From positions 24,808-88,807 of the forward strand of contig JAFAZF010000075.1 in the NCBI GenBank assembly GCA_019239915.1: a DNA stretch of 64,000 bases. Reading direction: 5' to 3'. Source of the DNA: Sphingomonadaceae bacterium. Its GTDB lineage: Bacteria; Pseudomonadota; Alphaproteobacteria; Sphingomonadales; Sphingomonadaceae. Numbering within the stretch: position 1 is the stretch's first letter; every line of letters starts with the position of its first letter. Both the position numbers and the translations under genes were made by a program. Below the pieces are notes generated by a model that had not been told where the DNA came from, made no database searches, and saw only the letters and a list, made by a program, of their open reading frames with translations. Of the stretch, positions 43,051 to 54,348 are shown in pieces.

Positions 43051-45219
43051 ATGACCCGTGCCCGCGTCCTGCTGCTCAATGCCGCGCTGGGGCCGCTCGA
43101 CTATCGCGTGCCGCGCGAGATGACGGTCGAGCCCGGCTCGATCGTGCTCGCGCCGCTCGGGCCGCGCCAGCTCGCCGGAGTCGTCTGGGAACCCGAACGG
43201 ATGCCCTCCGACGCCGAGGTCGGTGACAACCGCCTGCGCAACCTCGTCGGCGTTTACGAGATCCCGCCGCTCAAGGATTCGCTGCGGCGCCTGATCGAGT
43301 GGACCGCCAACTATTATCTCGCGCCGCCCGCCGCCGTGCTGCGGATGGCGCTGGCCTCGGCGAGCGCGCTCGAGGGCGGACGCACGGTCGTCGAGTATCG
43401 CGCGACGACGCACATCCCCGACCGGCTGACGCCGCAGCGCGCGCAGGCGCTCGAGCGGATCGGCGATCGGCAGGGGCTGGTGCGCGAGCTCGCCACGATC
43501 GCCGGCGTGTCGGAAGGTGTGATCCGCGGGCTCGTCAAGGCCGGCGCGATCGAGGCGGTCGAGATCCATATCGACGATCCCTTCGCCGCCCCCGATCCCG
43601 ATCACGCCCCCCCGAAACTCTCGACCGAGCAGCGCGCCGCCGCCGAGGCGCTGGGCGCCGCCGTCGCCGCACGCAAGTTCGCGCCGATCCTGCTCGACGG
43701 CGTTACCGGGTCGGGCAAGACCGAAGTCTATTTCGAGGCCGTGGCGCAGGCACTGCGCGAAGGACGGCAGACGCTGGTGCTGCTGCCCGAGATCGCGCTC
43801 ACCGAGCCGTTCCTGCGGCGCTTCGAGGCGCGCTTCGGCGTGCTGCCGGTCGCCTGGCATTCGGACCTGCGCCAATCCCAGCGGCGACGCGCCTGGCGCG
43901 CGATCACGACGGGGGAGGCGAAGGTGGTGGTCGGCGCACGCTCGGCGCTGTTCCTCCCTTATGGCGATCTCGGCCTCATCGTCGTCGACGAGGCGCACGA
44001 GACCAGCTTCAAGCAGGAGGACGGCGTGCTCTACCACGCCCGCGACGTCGCGGTGATGCGCGCGCAGTTCGAAGGCCTGCCGGTGGTGCTCGCCTCGGCG
44101 ACACCCGCGATCGAGACCCGCCAGATGGTCGAGATCGGCAAATATCGCGAGCTCAAGCTGCCCGCCCGCCACGGCGGCGCGACGATGCCCGACATCAAGG
44201 CGATCGACCTGCTCGCCGATCCTCCGCCGAGAGGCCGTTGGCTGGCGCCGAGCCTTGTCGCCGCGATGGAAGAGACGCTCGCCAAGCGAGAGCAATCGCT
44301 GCTCTTTCTCAATCGTCGCGGCTTCGCGCCGCTGACGCTGTGCCGCCATTGCGGGCATCGTTTCCAATGTCCGAACTGCACCGCGTGGATGGTCGAGCAT
44401 CGGCTGCTCAACCGACTGCTCTGCCATCATTGCGGACACAATATGCCGCAGCCGCATGCCTGCCCCGAATGCGGCGAGGAGGATGCGCTCGTCGCTTGCG
44501 GTCCCGGCGTCGAACGGATCGCCGACGAGGTCGCCGAGCTCTTCCCCGAAGCACGCGTCGTGCAGGTCACCTCCGATACGATCTGGTCGCCGGCGCGCGC
44601 GGCGGAGTTCGTTGGGCGCATGGAGGCGGGCGAGATCGACATCGTCGTCGGCACCCAGCTCGTCACCAAGGGCTATCATTTCCCCAACCTGACGCTGGTC
44701 GGCGTGGTCGATGCCGATCTCGGGTTGCAAGGGGGCGATCTGCGCGCCGCCGAGCGCAGCTTCCAGCAGATCGCCCAAGTGGCCGGGCGCGCCGGGCGGG
44801 GCGCCAAGCCGGGCCATGTCCTCGTCCAGACCCGCGAGACCGCCGCGCCCGTGATCCAGGCGCTCGTCGGTGGCGACGCGGCCGGCTTCTACGCAGCCGA
44901 GACGCAGAGCCGGCGCGAGGCGAACGCCCCCCCCTTCGGCCGCTTCGCCGCGATCATCGTCTCGTCGGAAAAGCTCGACGAGGCGGTCGAGACCGCGCGC
45001 GCGATCGGCCGGGGCGCGCCGCAGGTCGAAGGGATGCACGTGCTCGGCCCCGCCCCCGCTCCGCTCGCGATGCTGCGCGGCCGCCACCGCCAGCGCCTGC
45101 TCGTCCACGCCCGCCGCGCGCTCGACGTGCAGGACGTGATCCGCGGCTGGCTCGGCGCGCTCGAATGGCCGCGCGGCGTGCGCGTGGCAGTCGACGTCGA
45201 CCCGTACAGCTTCCTGTGA
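43051..45219 (+). CDS. priA: Primosomal protein N' (replication restart helicase PriA)
   Basis: PriA binds stalled forks and reloads the replicative helicase. The N-terminal DNA-binding domain is followed by Walker A GVTGSGKTEVY (about residues 222-232), DEAHETSFKQ (DEAH), and the zinc-binding cysteines CRHCGHRFQCPNC and CHHCGHNMPQPHACPECG. The helicase C-terminal motifs include GTQLVTKGYHFPNLTLVGVV and QVAGRAGRG. Length 722 aa is normal. Confidence 0.98.
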   Translation: MTRARVLLLNAALGPLDYRVPREMTVEPGSIVLAPLGPRQLAGVVWEPERMPSDAEVGDNRLRNLVGVYEIPPLKDSLRRLIEWTANYYLAPPAAVLRMALASASALEGGRTVVEYRATTHIPDRLTPQRAQALERIGDRQGLVRELATIAGVSEGVIRGLVKAGAIEAVEIHIDDPFAAPDPDHAPPKLSTEQRAAAEALGAAVAARKFAPILLDGVTGSGKTEVYFEAVAQALREGRQTLVLLPEIALTEPFLRRFEARFGVLPVAWHSDLRQSQRRRAWRAITTGEAKVVVGARSALFLPYGDLGLIVVDEAHETSFKQEDGVLYHARDVAVMRAQFEGLPVVLASATPAIETRQMVEIGKYRELKLPARHGGATMPDIKAIDLLADPPPRGRWLAPSLVAAMEETLAKREQSLLFLNRRGFAPLTLCRHCGHRFQCPNCTAWMVEHRLLNRLLCHHCGHNMPQPHACPECGEEDALVACGPGVERIADEVAELFPEARVVQVTSDTIWSPARAAEFVGRMEAGEIDIVVGTQLVTKGYHFPNLTLVGVVDADLGLQGGDLRAAERSFQQIAQVAGRAGRGAKPGHVLVQTRETAAPVIQALVGGDAAGFYAAETQSRREANAPPFGRFAAIIVSSEKLDEAVETARAIGRGAPQVEGMHVLGPAPAPLAMLRGRHRQRLLVHARRALDVQDVIRGWLGALEWPRGVRVAVDVDPYSFL

Positions 45220-45237
45220 GCGTTCCCGCCGCTTCCT

Positions 45238-45315
45238 CCGTTCATCCCGAGCGAAGTCGAGGGACCTGCAGCATGCGTTGTGCTGACTTGTCTCGAGTTG
45301 GCTCGACACGAACGG
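45238..45315. repeat. Paired palindromic repeat, family A
   Basis: CCGTTCATCCCGAGCGAAGT plus CGAGGG is answered by CTCGAGTTGGCTCGACACGA plus ACGG. It fills the gap between priA and the DUF1289 gene. Confidence 0.75.
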
Positions 45316-45333
45316 AATCTCGAAGGTGATCGG

Positions 45334-45495
45334 ATGACCGTCCCGTCGCCCTGCACCAAGGTTTGCGAAATCGCACCGCGCTCACGGCTCTGCCGCGGCT
45401 GCCGCCGCACGATCGACGAGATCATGGCGTGGCCCAGCGCCAGCGACGAGGAGAAGCGCCGCATCCTCGCTGCGCTGCCGGCGCGGCGACCGTGA
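45334..45495 (+). CDS. DUF1289 family protein
   Basis: The 53-residue protein begins MTVPSPCTKVCEI and continues LCRGCRRTIDEIMAWPSAS, the four-cysteine pattern of DUF1289, which suggests zinc or iron-sulphur binding. The start follows AAGGTGATCGG. Its stop overlaps the photolyase GTG by 4 nt, so the two are translated together. Confidence 0.93.
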   Translation: MTVPSPCTKVCEIAPRSRLCRGCRRTIDEIMAWPSASDEEKRRILAALPARRP

Positions 45496-47030
45496 CCACG
45501 CTGATTCCGGTCTTCGGTGATCAGCTCAGCGAGCATCTCGGCTCGCTCCGCGACGTCCGGCGCAAGGATGCCGTCGTGCTGATGGTCGAGGTGGAGCGAC
45601 CGACCCGCTATCACAAGAAGAAGCTGGTGCTGGTCTATGCCGCGATGCGCCACTTCGCTGCCGCGCTGATCGAAGCGGGCTGGACCGTCGACTATGTGAA
45701 GCTCGATCAAGGCGATAACAGCCGGCGCTATACCGCTGAGCTTACAAGGGCAATCGAACGTCACAAGCCTGAGCGGCTGCGGCTCGTCGCGCCATCCGAA
45801 TATGGGCCGGCGAAGGCGGTGGAGTGCTGGCAGGCGCGCTTCGCCCTGCCGGTCGAGATCATGGCGGACGACCGCTTCGTCGTCGGCCGCGAGGAGTTCG
45901 CGCGCTGGGCGCAGGGTCGTTCCTCGCTGACGATGGAGTTCTTCTATCGCGAGGTGCGGCGCGCCACCGGCCTGCTGATGAACGGCGACGCACCCGCGGG
46001 CGGCCGCTGGAACTATGATCATGACAACCGCAAGACGCCGCCTAAAGGCTTGAACTTTCCCGCGATGCCGGCATTCGCCCCCGACGCCATCACGCGCGAG
46101 GTGATCGCGATGGTCGGCCGCCGCTTCGCCGATCATTTCGGCGATCTCGAGCCGTTCGGCCTCCCCGTCACCCGCGCTCAGGCGATGCTGGCGCTCGACG
46201 CTTTTATTCGGGTCTCGCTGCCGCGCTTCGGCGATTATCAGGATGCGATGCTGGCGGGGCAGGACCTGCTCTATCACTCCGCGCTGTCGCCGGCGCTCAA
46301 CCTCGGCCTGCTCTCGCCCGTGGAAGTCTGCGAGGCGGCGGAGGCCGCCTATCGGTCCGGCGAGGTCCCGATCAACTGCGCGGAAGGCTTCATCCGCCAG
46401 ATCATCGGCTGGCGCGAATATGTGCGCGGGCTCTACTGGCTGGACATGCCCGGCTTCCGCGAGGCGAACCGCCTCGGCGCGACGCGGCCTCTGCCCGGCT
46501 TCTACTGGACCGGCGACGCGCCGATGCACTGCCTGCGCGAATGTGTTGGCCAGGTGCGGCGCGAGGCCTATTCGCATCACATTCAGCGGCTGATGGTGCT
46601 CGGGAATTTCGCGCTGATCGCCGGCGTCGATCCCAAGCAGATCGACGACTGGTTCTGGGTCGCCTACGCCGACGCCTATCAATGGGTTGAGCTGCCGAAC
46701 GTGATCGGCATGAGCCAGTTCGCGGATGGCGGCCGGCTCGCGACCAAGCCCTATGCCGCCTCGGGCGCCTACATCCGCAAGATGTCCGATTATTGCGACC
46801 GCTGCCGGTTCGACGTGAAGCAGCGCGTTGGGCCCGACGCCTGCCCCTACAACGTGCTCTATTGGGACTTCCTCGCTCGCAACCGCGCCGCGATCGGCGA
46901 CAATCCGCGCCTGACCAACATCTACCGCGCCTGGGATCGCAAGAGCGAGGAGGAGCAGGCGGCGTTGCGCGCCAGCGCCGCCGCCTTCCTCGACACGCTG
47001 GAACCGGCGACGGGCGGCTGGGTGCGCTGA
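45492..47030 (+). CDS. Cryptochrome/photolyase, FeS-BCP (PhrB-like, 6-4 type) family
   Basis: The GTG start at 45492 gives 512 aa beginning TTLIPVFGDQLSEHL, as in bacterial (6-4) photolyases that carry FAD, a ribolumazine antenna and a [4Fe-4S] cluster. The four cluster cysteines are visible in HCLREC, SDYCDRCRFD and ACPYN. Other marks are AEGFIRQIIGWREYVRG and SHHIQRLMVLGNFALI. It repairs UV photoproducts with light, or senses light. Ada lies 0.3 kb downstream on the other strand, so this is a small DNA-repair neighbourhood. Confidence 0.95.
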   Translation: MTTLIPVFGDQLSEHLGSLRDVRRKDAVVLMVEVERPTRYHKKKLVLVYAAMRHFAAALIEAGWTVDYVKLDQGDNSRRYTAELTRAIERHKPERLRLVAPSEYGPAKAVECWQARFALPVEIMADDRFVVGREEFARWAQGRSSLTMEFFYREVRRATGLLMNGDAPAGGRWNYDHDNRKTPPKGLNFPAMPAFAPDAITREVIAMVGRRFADHFGDLEPFGLPVTRAQAMLALDAFIRVSLPRFGDYQDAMLAGQDLLYHSALSPALNLGLLSPVEVCEAAEAAYRSGEVPINCAEGFIRQIIGWREYVRGLYWLDMPGFREANRLGATRPLPGFYWTGDAPMHCLRECVGQVRREAYSHHIQRLMVLGNFALIAGVDPKQIDDWFWVAYADAYQWVELPNVIGMSQFADGGRLATKPYAASGAYIRKMSDYCDRCRFDVKQRVGPDACPYNVLYWDFLARNRAAIGDNPRLTNIYRAWDRKSEEEQAALRASAAAFLDTLEPATGGWVR

Positions 47031-47039
47031 TCGCTCAGC

Positions 47040-47246
47040 TCAGCCCATCAGACCAGAGACGTACCACGCGCGCATCACCATGTTCTTGACCAGCCGACAG
47101 CCGCAGCGCGTGCAGCGGCCGGTGACCGCGTCGCCGTCCTTGCGGATGGAGGCACGCGAGACGGTGTGCTGTCCCTCCGAACAGTGCTGTGAAGCCGTGG
47201 CGGGCGATGCGCGGCGGAGCGCCTGATGGTCGGGTGCGGTAGCCAT
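47040..47246 (-). CDS. Small putative zinc-ribbon protein (68 aa)
   Basis: The C-terminal half reads SRASIRKDGDAVTGRCTRCG and then CRLVKNMVMRAWYVSGLMG. The TGRCTRCGCRLV knuckle, with another Cys upstream (SQHCSEG), suggests a zinc ribbon of a kind seen in sphingomonad hypothetical proteins. The start is uncertain: ATG 47246 has no good ribosome binding site. It converges on the photolyase gene. Confidence 0.5.
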   Translation of the reverse strand: MATAPDHQALRRASPATASQHCSEGQHTVSRASIRKDGDAVTGRCTRCGCRLVKNMVMRAWYVSGLMG

Positions 47247-47316
47247 GCGGCGTCTGTGGCTGACGAACCGGACGTCGGCATGTCCGCATGTTTCACGGGC
47301 GCAACATCTCCCGGAT

Positions 47317-48339
47317 TTAATCCACGCGTTCACGCTCCAGCAACGCGCGCTTTATCGCGGGCCCGTAGGCATAGCCACCGAGGCCGCCGCTCCGTGGCGT
47401 CACGCGGTGACACGGCACGAGCACCGCGACGGGATTGGCGCCGCACGCCGCCCCCACCGCACGCGCCGCGCCGGGCTTGCCGGTGCGGGCCGCAAGCGCG
47501 GCATAGCTCAGCGTCTCGCCGGGCGGGATGCGGGCCAACTGCTCCCACACCGCCTGCTGAAACGCGGTGCCGCGCATATCGAGCGGCAGATCGTGCGGGC
47601 GCGACGGTGCTTCCACCGCCGCCACCGCGCGGGCGAGCAGATCGGCGAACTCGCCGTCGCCGGCGAGGATCTCCGCATTGGGAAAGCGGCCGCGCAGATC
47701 GTCGCCATCTTCACCGAAGGCCAGCCGGCAGATGCCGCGCACGGTCGCCGCGAGCAGCATGTCACCGTAGCGCGTCGGCGCGACCGCATAGCGGATCGTC
47801 TCGCCGCGGCCGCCGTCGCGCCAAGTCCGCGGGTTCATCCCGAACCGGTCCTTCGCATCGGCATAGAAGCGGCTCGGCGCGGCATAGCCCGCCGCATAGA
47901 GCGCGGCGGTGACGTCGCCGTCGTCAGCGAGCGCCGCCTCGGCCCGCTTCGCCCGGACGGCACGCGCATAAGCGGCCGGCGTCACGCCCGTCGCGCGCTT
48001 GAACACGCGGTGGAAGTGATGCGGGGCATAGCCCGCGACGGCCGCGACGGCCTCCAGCGACGGCGGCTCCTCGGCCTCCTCGACGAACGCGATCGCCTTG
48101 GCGATCGCGGCCTCGTCGCGTGCCTGATCGTCGGGGCGGCAGCGCTTGCAGGCGCGCAGACCCGCCGCCCGCGCCGCCGCACCGTCGGCGAAGAAGCGGA
48201 CGTTGCCGCGCGCCGGGTGACGCGCCGCGCAGGACGGTCGGCAATAGATGCCGGTCGTCAGCACGCCGGTGACGAAGTCGCCATCGGCGCTGCGGTCGCG
48301 CGCCAGCACCGCGCGCCAGCGGGCGTCGTCGATCGGCAT
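47317..48339 (-). CDS. ada: Bifunctional Ada regulator / O6-methylguanine-DNA methyltransferase
   Basis: The N-terminal Ada zinc domain has TGIYCRPSCAARHPARGNV and CKRCRPD, including the Cys that accepts methyl groups from phosphotriesters. An AraC-type helix-turn-helix follows (FHRVFKRATGVTPAAYARAV). The C-terminal methyltransferase has the active-site PCHRV with GNPVAVLVPCHR. Ada removes methyl damage and, once methylated, activates repair genes. Start ATG 48339 lies one base after the DUF1203 stop. Length 340 aa. Confidence 0.96.
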   Translation of the reverse strand: MPIDDARWRAVLARDRSADGDFVTGVLTTGIYCRPSCAARHPARGNVRFFADGAAARAAGLRACKRCRPDDQARDEAAIAKAIAFVEEAEEPPSLEAVAAVAGYAPHHFHRVFKRATGVTPAAYARAVRAKRAEAALADDGDVTAALYAAGYAAPSRFYADAKDRFGMNPRTWRDGGRGETIRYAVAPTRYGDMLLAATVRGICRLAFGEDGDDLRGRFPNAEILAGDGEFADLLARAVAAVEAPSRPHDLPLDMRGTAFQQAVWEQLARIPPGETLSYAALAARTGKPGAARAVGAACGANPVAVLVPCHRVTPRSGGLGGYAYGPAIKRALLERERVD

Positions 48340-48340
48340 C

Positions 48341-48793
48341 TCAGGCGCGATCCGCGCGGGCGAGGAAGCATCCGTAGGCGGCATGGTGGACATCGACATA
48401 GGACACCTCCGGACGATCGAGGAGAGCGCGGATGCCGGCATCCGCGCCACCCGGCTCCGCGACTGCGGCATCGTGGATCATGCCATCGAGCCCGAAGCCC
48501 CGCAGGCTGAGCGGCCGGCTATCGAGATAAGCTGGGACGGCGTTATCGTAGACCGGTGCCGTCTTCGCGCCTTCGCGGATATAGATTGCATGGGTGGCGC
48601 GGAACGGCGTGTCGACATCAGCCGAGAGGTAGTTGAGCAGGATCACGGTTTCGCCGGGCTCGGCGTCCGCCAGGGTTACGCGGCACGGATAGCTGTCGGA
48701 CGGTTCGGCCATCTTCCGAATCGCGCCGCCGGCGATCAGCGCCGCAGTATCGGCGAAGCGCGCCGGATCGAGGCCTTTAATACGATAGGTCAT
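48341..48793 (-). CDS. DUF1203 family protein
   Basis: The 150-residue protein has PCRVTLADAEPGETVILLNY near the middle and the ending YVDVHHAAYGCFLARAD, typical of DUF1203. The function of the family is unknown. ATG 48793 follows GGGAGA at good spacing. It is the first gene of a pair with ada (1-bp gap), so it may be adaptive-response linked. Confidence 0.9.
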   Translation of the reverse strand: MTYRIKGLDPARFADTAALIAGGAIRKMAEPSDSYPCRVTLADAEPGETVILLNYLSADVDTPFRATHAIYIREGAKTAPVYDNAVPAYLDSRPLSLRGFGLDGMIHDAAVAEPGGADAGIRALLDRPEVSYVDVHHAAYGCFLARADRA

Positions 48794-48893
48794 CACGGTG
48801 TCTCCCGTCGTTTGGACTGGAGCTATCTAGGCCGCTGAAGATGCCGTCGCTTCCCGTGGCTTGCGCTCAAAACACGGGGCGGCGGGACTCACC

Positions 48894-48922
48894 TTGCATC
48901 GCTGTAACACGCCTGCTAACCG
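48894..48922 (+). promoter_or_regulatory. Probable ATP synthase operon promoter
   Basis: TTGCAT (48894-48899) and TAACCG (48917-48922) are 17 bp apart, about 75 bp before the atpH start. The 15-mer CGCCTGCTAACCGGC around the -10 is identical to that upstream of tRNA-Lys, at the same spacing from its -35. Confidence 0.5.
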
Positions 48923-48998
48923 GCCCGCGTTCCGGGCGGGCGGCCTCAGCCGAGCCGTCCTTTCTGCCTGGAAAGCGACATCGGGGGACTTTTCGCGC

Positions 48999-49565
48999 GT
49001 GGAGACATCCGGCGTTCTTGGCGGTGGCATAGAGGCAAGCCTCGGCGGGCGCTATGCGCTCGCGCTGTTCGAACTGGCCAATGAGCATGGGCAGCTCGAT
49101 GCGGTTTCGCAGAGCCTCGCCGCGCTGCGCGACGCGCTTGCGCAGTCCGAGGATTTCCGCCGGCTGACGACGAGCCCGCTGGTCTGCCGCGAGGATGCGG
49201 TGAAGGCCGTGGACGGCGTCGCGATCGCGATGCGGCTCGATCCGCTCACCACCAATTTCCTCGGCGTACTCGCGCACAACCGCCGGCTGTCGCAGCTCGG
49301 CCCGGCGATCCGTGCTTTCCAGACGCTGCTCGCGCGCCACCGCGGGCAGGACAGCGCCGAGGTCGTCTCCGCGCACCCGCTCGATCAGGATCAGGTCGAG
49401 GCGCTGAAGACCAAGCTTCGCCAGCGGCTCGGCCGCGAGGTGCAGGTCGATCTCAGCGTCGATCCCGCGATCCTCGGCGGCCTGATCGTCAAGCTCGGCT
49501 CGCAGCAGATCGACGGTTCGATCCGCACCAAGTTGAATTCGCTCGCACTTGCGATGAGGGGCTGA
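48999..49565 (+). CDS. atpH: F1 ATP synthase subunit delta
   Basis: Delta links the F1 head to the peripheral stalk. The protein (188 aa from GTG 48999) has GGRYALALFELANEHGQLD at the N-terminal helix bundle and the family signature VDPAILGGLIVKLGSQQIDG and SIRTKLNSLA at the end. It is the first gene of atpHAGDC. The F0 genes (a, b, c) are not here, as usual in alphaproteobacteria. Confidence 0.96.
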   Translation: METSGVLGGGIEASLGGRYALALFELANEHGQLDAVSQSLAALRDALAQSEDFRRLTTSPLVCREDAVKAVDGVAIAMRLDPLTTNFLGVLAHNRRLSQLGPAIRAFQTLLARHRGQDSAEVVSAHPLDQDQVEALKTKLRQRLGREVQVDLSVDPAILGGLIVKLGSQQIDGSIRTKLNSLALAMRG

Positions 49566-49656
49566 CGGCACACGCTGTCGTCTTTGGATAGGTCTGACGG
49601 CGGATCCGCCGTCGTAAGGCAGAATGGCGGCAGCCGCCGCCGGGGAAGGGTTGAGA

Positions 49657-51186
49657 ATGGATATCCGCGCCGCCGAAATCTCGAAGGTCATCCGGGATCA
49701 GATCGCCAGCTTCGGCACCGAGGCCGAAGTCTCGGAAGTCGGCCAGGTGCTGTCGGTCGGTGACGGCATCGCGCGCATCTACGGCCTCGACAACGTCCAG
49801 GCCGGCGAGATGGTCGAGTTCGGCCACGGCGTGCAGGGCATGGCGCTCAATCTAGAGGCTGACAATGTCGGCGTCGTGATCTTCGGCTCGGACGCCGAGA
49901 TCAAGGAAGGCGATACGGTGAAGCGCACCGGCACGATCGTCGACGTGCCGGTCGGCAAGGGTCTGCTCGGCCGCGTCGTCGACGGTCTCGGCAACCCGAT
50001 CGACGGCAAGGGCCCGATCGAGGCGAGCGAGCGCCGCCGCGTCGAGGTGAAGGCGCCCGGCATCATCCCGCGCAAGTCGGTGCACGAGCCGGTACAGACC
50101 GGCCTCAAGGCGCTCGACGCGCTCGTCCCCGTCGGCCGCGGCCAGCGCGAGCTGATTATCGGCGATCGCCAGACCGGCAAGACCGCCGTCGCGATCGACA
50201 CCTTCATCAACCAAAAGGGCGTCAACGCCGGCACCGACGAGAAGGCGAAGCTCTACTGCATCTACGTCGCCGTCGGCCAGAAGCGCTCGACGGTCGCGCA
50301 GATCGTCCGCCAGCTCGAAGAGAATGGCGCGATGGAATATTCGATCGTCGTCGCCGCGACCGCGTCGGAGCCCGCTCCGCTGCAGTTCCTCGCGCCCTAC
50401 ACCGGCTGCGCAATGGGCGAGTATTTCCGCGACAACGGCATGCACGCTGTGATCGTCTATGACGACCTGTCCAAGCAGGCGGTTGCCTATCGCCAGATGT
50501 CGCTGCTGCTGCGCCGCCCGCCGGGCCGCGAAGCCTATCCGGGCGACGTCTTCTATCTGCACTCGCGCCTGCTTGAGCGCGCGGCGAAGATGAACGACGA
50601 CAACGGTTCGGGATCGCTCACCGCACTGCCGGTGATCGAGACGCAGGCCGGCGACGTCTCGGCTTACATCCCGACCAACGTGATCTCGATCACCGACGGC
50701 CAGATCTTCCTAGAGACCGACCTCTTCTACCAGGGCATCCGTCCCGCTATTAACGTCGGCCTGTCGGTGAGCCGGGTCGGCTCCTCGGCGCAGACCAAGG
50801 CGATGAAGAAGGTCGCCGGTTCGATCAAGCTCGAGCTCGCCCAGTATCGCGAGATGGCGGCGTTTGCGCAGTTCGGCTCGGACCTGGATGCGTCCACGCA
50901 GAAGCTGCTCAACCGCGGCGCGCGCCTGACCGAGCTGCTCAAGCAGCCGCAATTCTCGCCGCTGCCGTTCGAGGAGCAGGTCGCTTCGATCTTCGCCGGC
51001 ACGCAGGGCTATCTCGACACGATCCCGGTCGGCGACGTGACGCGCTACGAAGCGGCGATGCTCGCCGATCTGCGCGCCAACAATCCGGGCGTGCTCAAGA
51101 CGATCCGCGACACCAAGGACCTCGGCGACGAGGCGCGTTCGGCGCTCAAGGCCGCGCTCGACGGCTTCGCCAAGACGTTCGCGTAA
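49657..51186 (+). CDS. atpA: F1 ATP synthase subunit alpha
   Basis: This is the non-catalytic nucleotide-binding subunit of F1. Walker A is [13 protein letters not shown] (about residues 170-182), with [20 protein letters not shown] and the alpha/beta signature [17 protein letters not shown]. The ATG at 49657 gives 509 aa beginning [12 protein letters not shown], the usual start. Confidence 0.98.
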   Translation: MDIRAAEISKVIRDQIASFGTEAEVSEVGQVLSVGDGIARIYGLDNVQAGEMVEFGHGVQGMALNLEADNVGVVIFGSDAEIKEGDTVKRTGTIVDVPVGKGLLGRVVDGLGNPIDGKGPIEASERRRVEVKAPGIIPRKSVHEPVQTGLKALDALVPVGRGQRELIIGDRQTGKTAVAIDTFINQKGVNAGTDEKAKLYCIYVAVGQKRSTVAQIVRQLEENGAMEYSIVVAATASEPAPLQFLAPYTGCAMGEYFRDNGMHAVIVYDDLSKQAVAYRQMSLLLRRPPGREAYPGDVFYLHSRLLERAAKMNDDNGSGSLTALPVIETQAGDVSAYIPTNVISITDGQIFLETDLFYQGIRPAINVGLSVSRVGSSAQTKAMKKVAGSIKLELAQYREMAAFAQFGSDLDASTQKLLNRGARLTELLKQPQFSPLPFEEQVASIFAGTQGYLDTIPVGDVTRYEAAMLADLRANNPGVLKTIRDTKDLGDEARSALKAALDGFAKTFA

Positions 51187-51205
51187 CGACCAGCAGAGAA
51201 AGAAG

Positions 51206-51291
51206 CCCCGTTCGCCCTGAGCTTGTCGAAGGGCTGTCCTTCTTCTCCGGAAGAAGGAAGAACAGGGCTTCGACGGGCTCAGCCCGAACGG
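51206..51291. repeat. Paired palindromic repeat, family A, between atpA and atpG
   Basis: CCCCGTTCGCCCTGAGCTTG plus TCGAAGGGC is mirrored by GCTTCGACGGGCTCAGCCCG plus AACGGGG, a nearly perfect 86-bp inverted element with CTTCTCCGGAAGAAG at its centre. Confidence 0.85.
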
Positions 51292-51305
51292 GGTAATTGA
51301 ACGGA

Positions 51306-52187
51306 ATGCCGTCACTCAAGTCCCTCAAGATCCGCATCGGCTCGGTGAAGTCGACGCAGAAGATCACCAAGGCGATGAAGATGGTTGCCGCCGCCAAGCT
51401 GCGCCGCGCGCAGGAGGCGGCCGAGGCCGGCCGTCCCTATGCGGAGCGGCTCAACGCGGTGATGGCAAGTCTTGCCTCGAAGATCACGATCGGCCCGCAA
51501 TCGCCGAAGCTGCTCGGCGGCACCGGCAAGAGCGACGTGCACCTGCTCGTCGTCGCGACCTCCGAGCGCGGCCTCGCCGGCGCGTTCAACTCGAACATCG
51601 TCAAGCTCGCGCGGCGCACCGCCGACCGGCTGATCGCCGAGGGCAAGACGGTGAAGTTCTACCTGATCGGCAAGAAGGGGCGTGCCGTGATCGCGCGGCT
51701 CTACCCGGGCAAGATCGTCCATCAGGTCGATCAGAGCCACATCAAGTCGGTCGGCTTCAGCGATGCGCTCGACGTCGCGAAGGACCTTATCCATCGCTTC
51801 GAGGCCGGCGAGTTCGACGTCGCGCACCTGTTCTACGCGCATTTCCGCTCGGCATTGCTTCAGGAGCCGACCGAACAGCAGATCATCCCGGTCTCGATCC
51901 CGATCGCGGCGAACGATACCGATCAGAGCCTCGCCGCGGTCGAATACGAACCCGACGAGGAAGAAATCCTCGCCGCGCTGTTGCCGCGCAACGTCGCCGT
52001 CCAGCTGTTCCGCGCGATGCTGGAGAATGCCGCATCCGAGCAGGGCAGCCGCATGACCGCGATGGACAACGCGACGCGCAACGCAGGCGACATGATCAAG
52101 CGGCTCAGCATCCAGTATAACCGCGCCCGCCAGGCGGCGATCACGACCGAGCTCGTCGAGATCATCTCGGGCGCCGAGGCGCTGTAG
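51306..52187 (+). CDS. atpG: F1 ATP synthase subunit gamma
   Basis: Gamma is the rotating central shaft. The 293-aa protein begins [20 protein letters not shown] followed by [13 protein letters not shown], and ends [22 protein letters not shown], the conserved C-terminal helix that enters the alpha/beta ring. ATG 51306 is the standard start although its ribosome binding site is weak. Confidence 0.98.
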   Translation: MPSLKSLKIRIGSVKSTQKITKAMKMVAAAKLRRAQEAAEAGRPYAERLNAVMASLASKITIGPQSPKLLGGTGKSDVHLLVVATSERGLAGAFNSNIVKLARRTADRLIAEGKTVKFYLIGKKGRAVIARLYPGKIVHQVDQSHIKSVGFSDALDVAKDLIHRFEAGEFDVAHLFYAHFRSALLQEPTEQQIIPVSIPIAANDTDQSLAAVEYEPDEEEILAALLPRNVAVQLFRAMLENAASEQGSRMTAMDNATRNAGDMIKRLSIQYNRARQAAITTELVEIISGAEAL

Positions 52188-52194
52188 AATGTAT

Positions 52195-53750
<1,556 letters not shown>

Positions 53751-53757
53751 TGAGTCT

Positions 53758-53861
53758 TCCCCTCCCTGGAAGGGAGGGGATTGAGGGGTGGGTCGCTATC
53801 GCAAGTGCGGTCGGCCGCCTCTCGCAACCCACCCCCGACCCCTCCCTTCCAGGGAGGGGGG
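53758..53861. repeat. Paired palindromic repeat, family D, between atpD and atpC
   Basis: CCCCTCCCTGGAAGGGAGGG and, inverted, CCCTCCCTTCCAGGGAGGGG bracket GAGGGGTGGGT and ACCCACCCCCGAC arms, so the whole element of about 104 bp folds as one long hairpin or two short ones. Confidence 0.85.
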
Positions 53862-53873
53862 AGTAGAAGAGAC

Positions 53874-54137
53874 ATGGCGCTCCACTTCGAACTCGTGACA
53901 CCCGAGAAGCTCATGCGCTCCGAGGAGGTGCACATGGTCGTCGTTCCCGGCACCGAAGGCGATTTCGGCGTGATGCAGGGGCATGCGCCGTTCATGTCGG
54001 TGATCCGCTCCGGCGATCTCGTCATCCACAAGACCGCGGGCGCGGCGACGACGCACATCCGCGTCGAGGGCGGCTTCGCGGAGGTCAACGAGAAGGGGCT
54101 GACCGTCCTCGCCGAACGGGCGACCGAGGCGCACTGA
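53874..54137 (+). CDS. atpC: F1 ATP synthase subunit epsilon (short form)
   Basis: The 87-residue protein has the N-terminal beta sandwich ([36 protein letters not shown]) and stops after [12 protein letters not shown]. The C-terminal pair of helices, which inhibits ATP hydrolysis in enterobacterial epsilon, is missing. This short form occurs in alphaproteobacteria, where a separate zeta subunit can inhibit the enzyme. No frameshift is evident. Confidence 0.95.
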   Translation: MALHFELVTPEKLMRSEEVHMVVVPGTEGDFGVMQGHAPFMSVIRSGDLVIHKTAGAATTHIRVEGGFAEVNEKGLTVLAERATEAH

Positions 54138-54348
54138 CGGTCTCGCCGTCGGTCCGGCGGGAGCGAGGATCTCGCCGCTCCCGAACGGGACAGATCGCAG
54201 CGGCACGCCGTCTGCATGGGCCAGCCCGATAGACCGGGGGCGAAGCGGGCCATCTCTTCACGCCCTATTAGCCAAATATCAAAGCTTTCCGCTTAACCCG
54301 CCGCTGTTCGTCCCCTGATCGGGGCACATTGCGGAGTTGGCGGCGATT

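Noticed and set aside
54159..54182. GGGAGCG/CGCTCCC stem after atpC as a terminator
   Set aside because: The stem is only 7 bp with a 10-nt loop and no T-run follows, so I do not claim it as a terminator.
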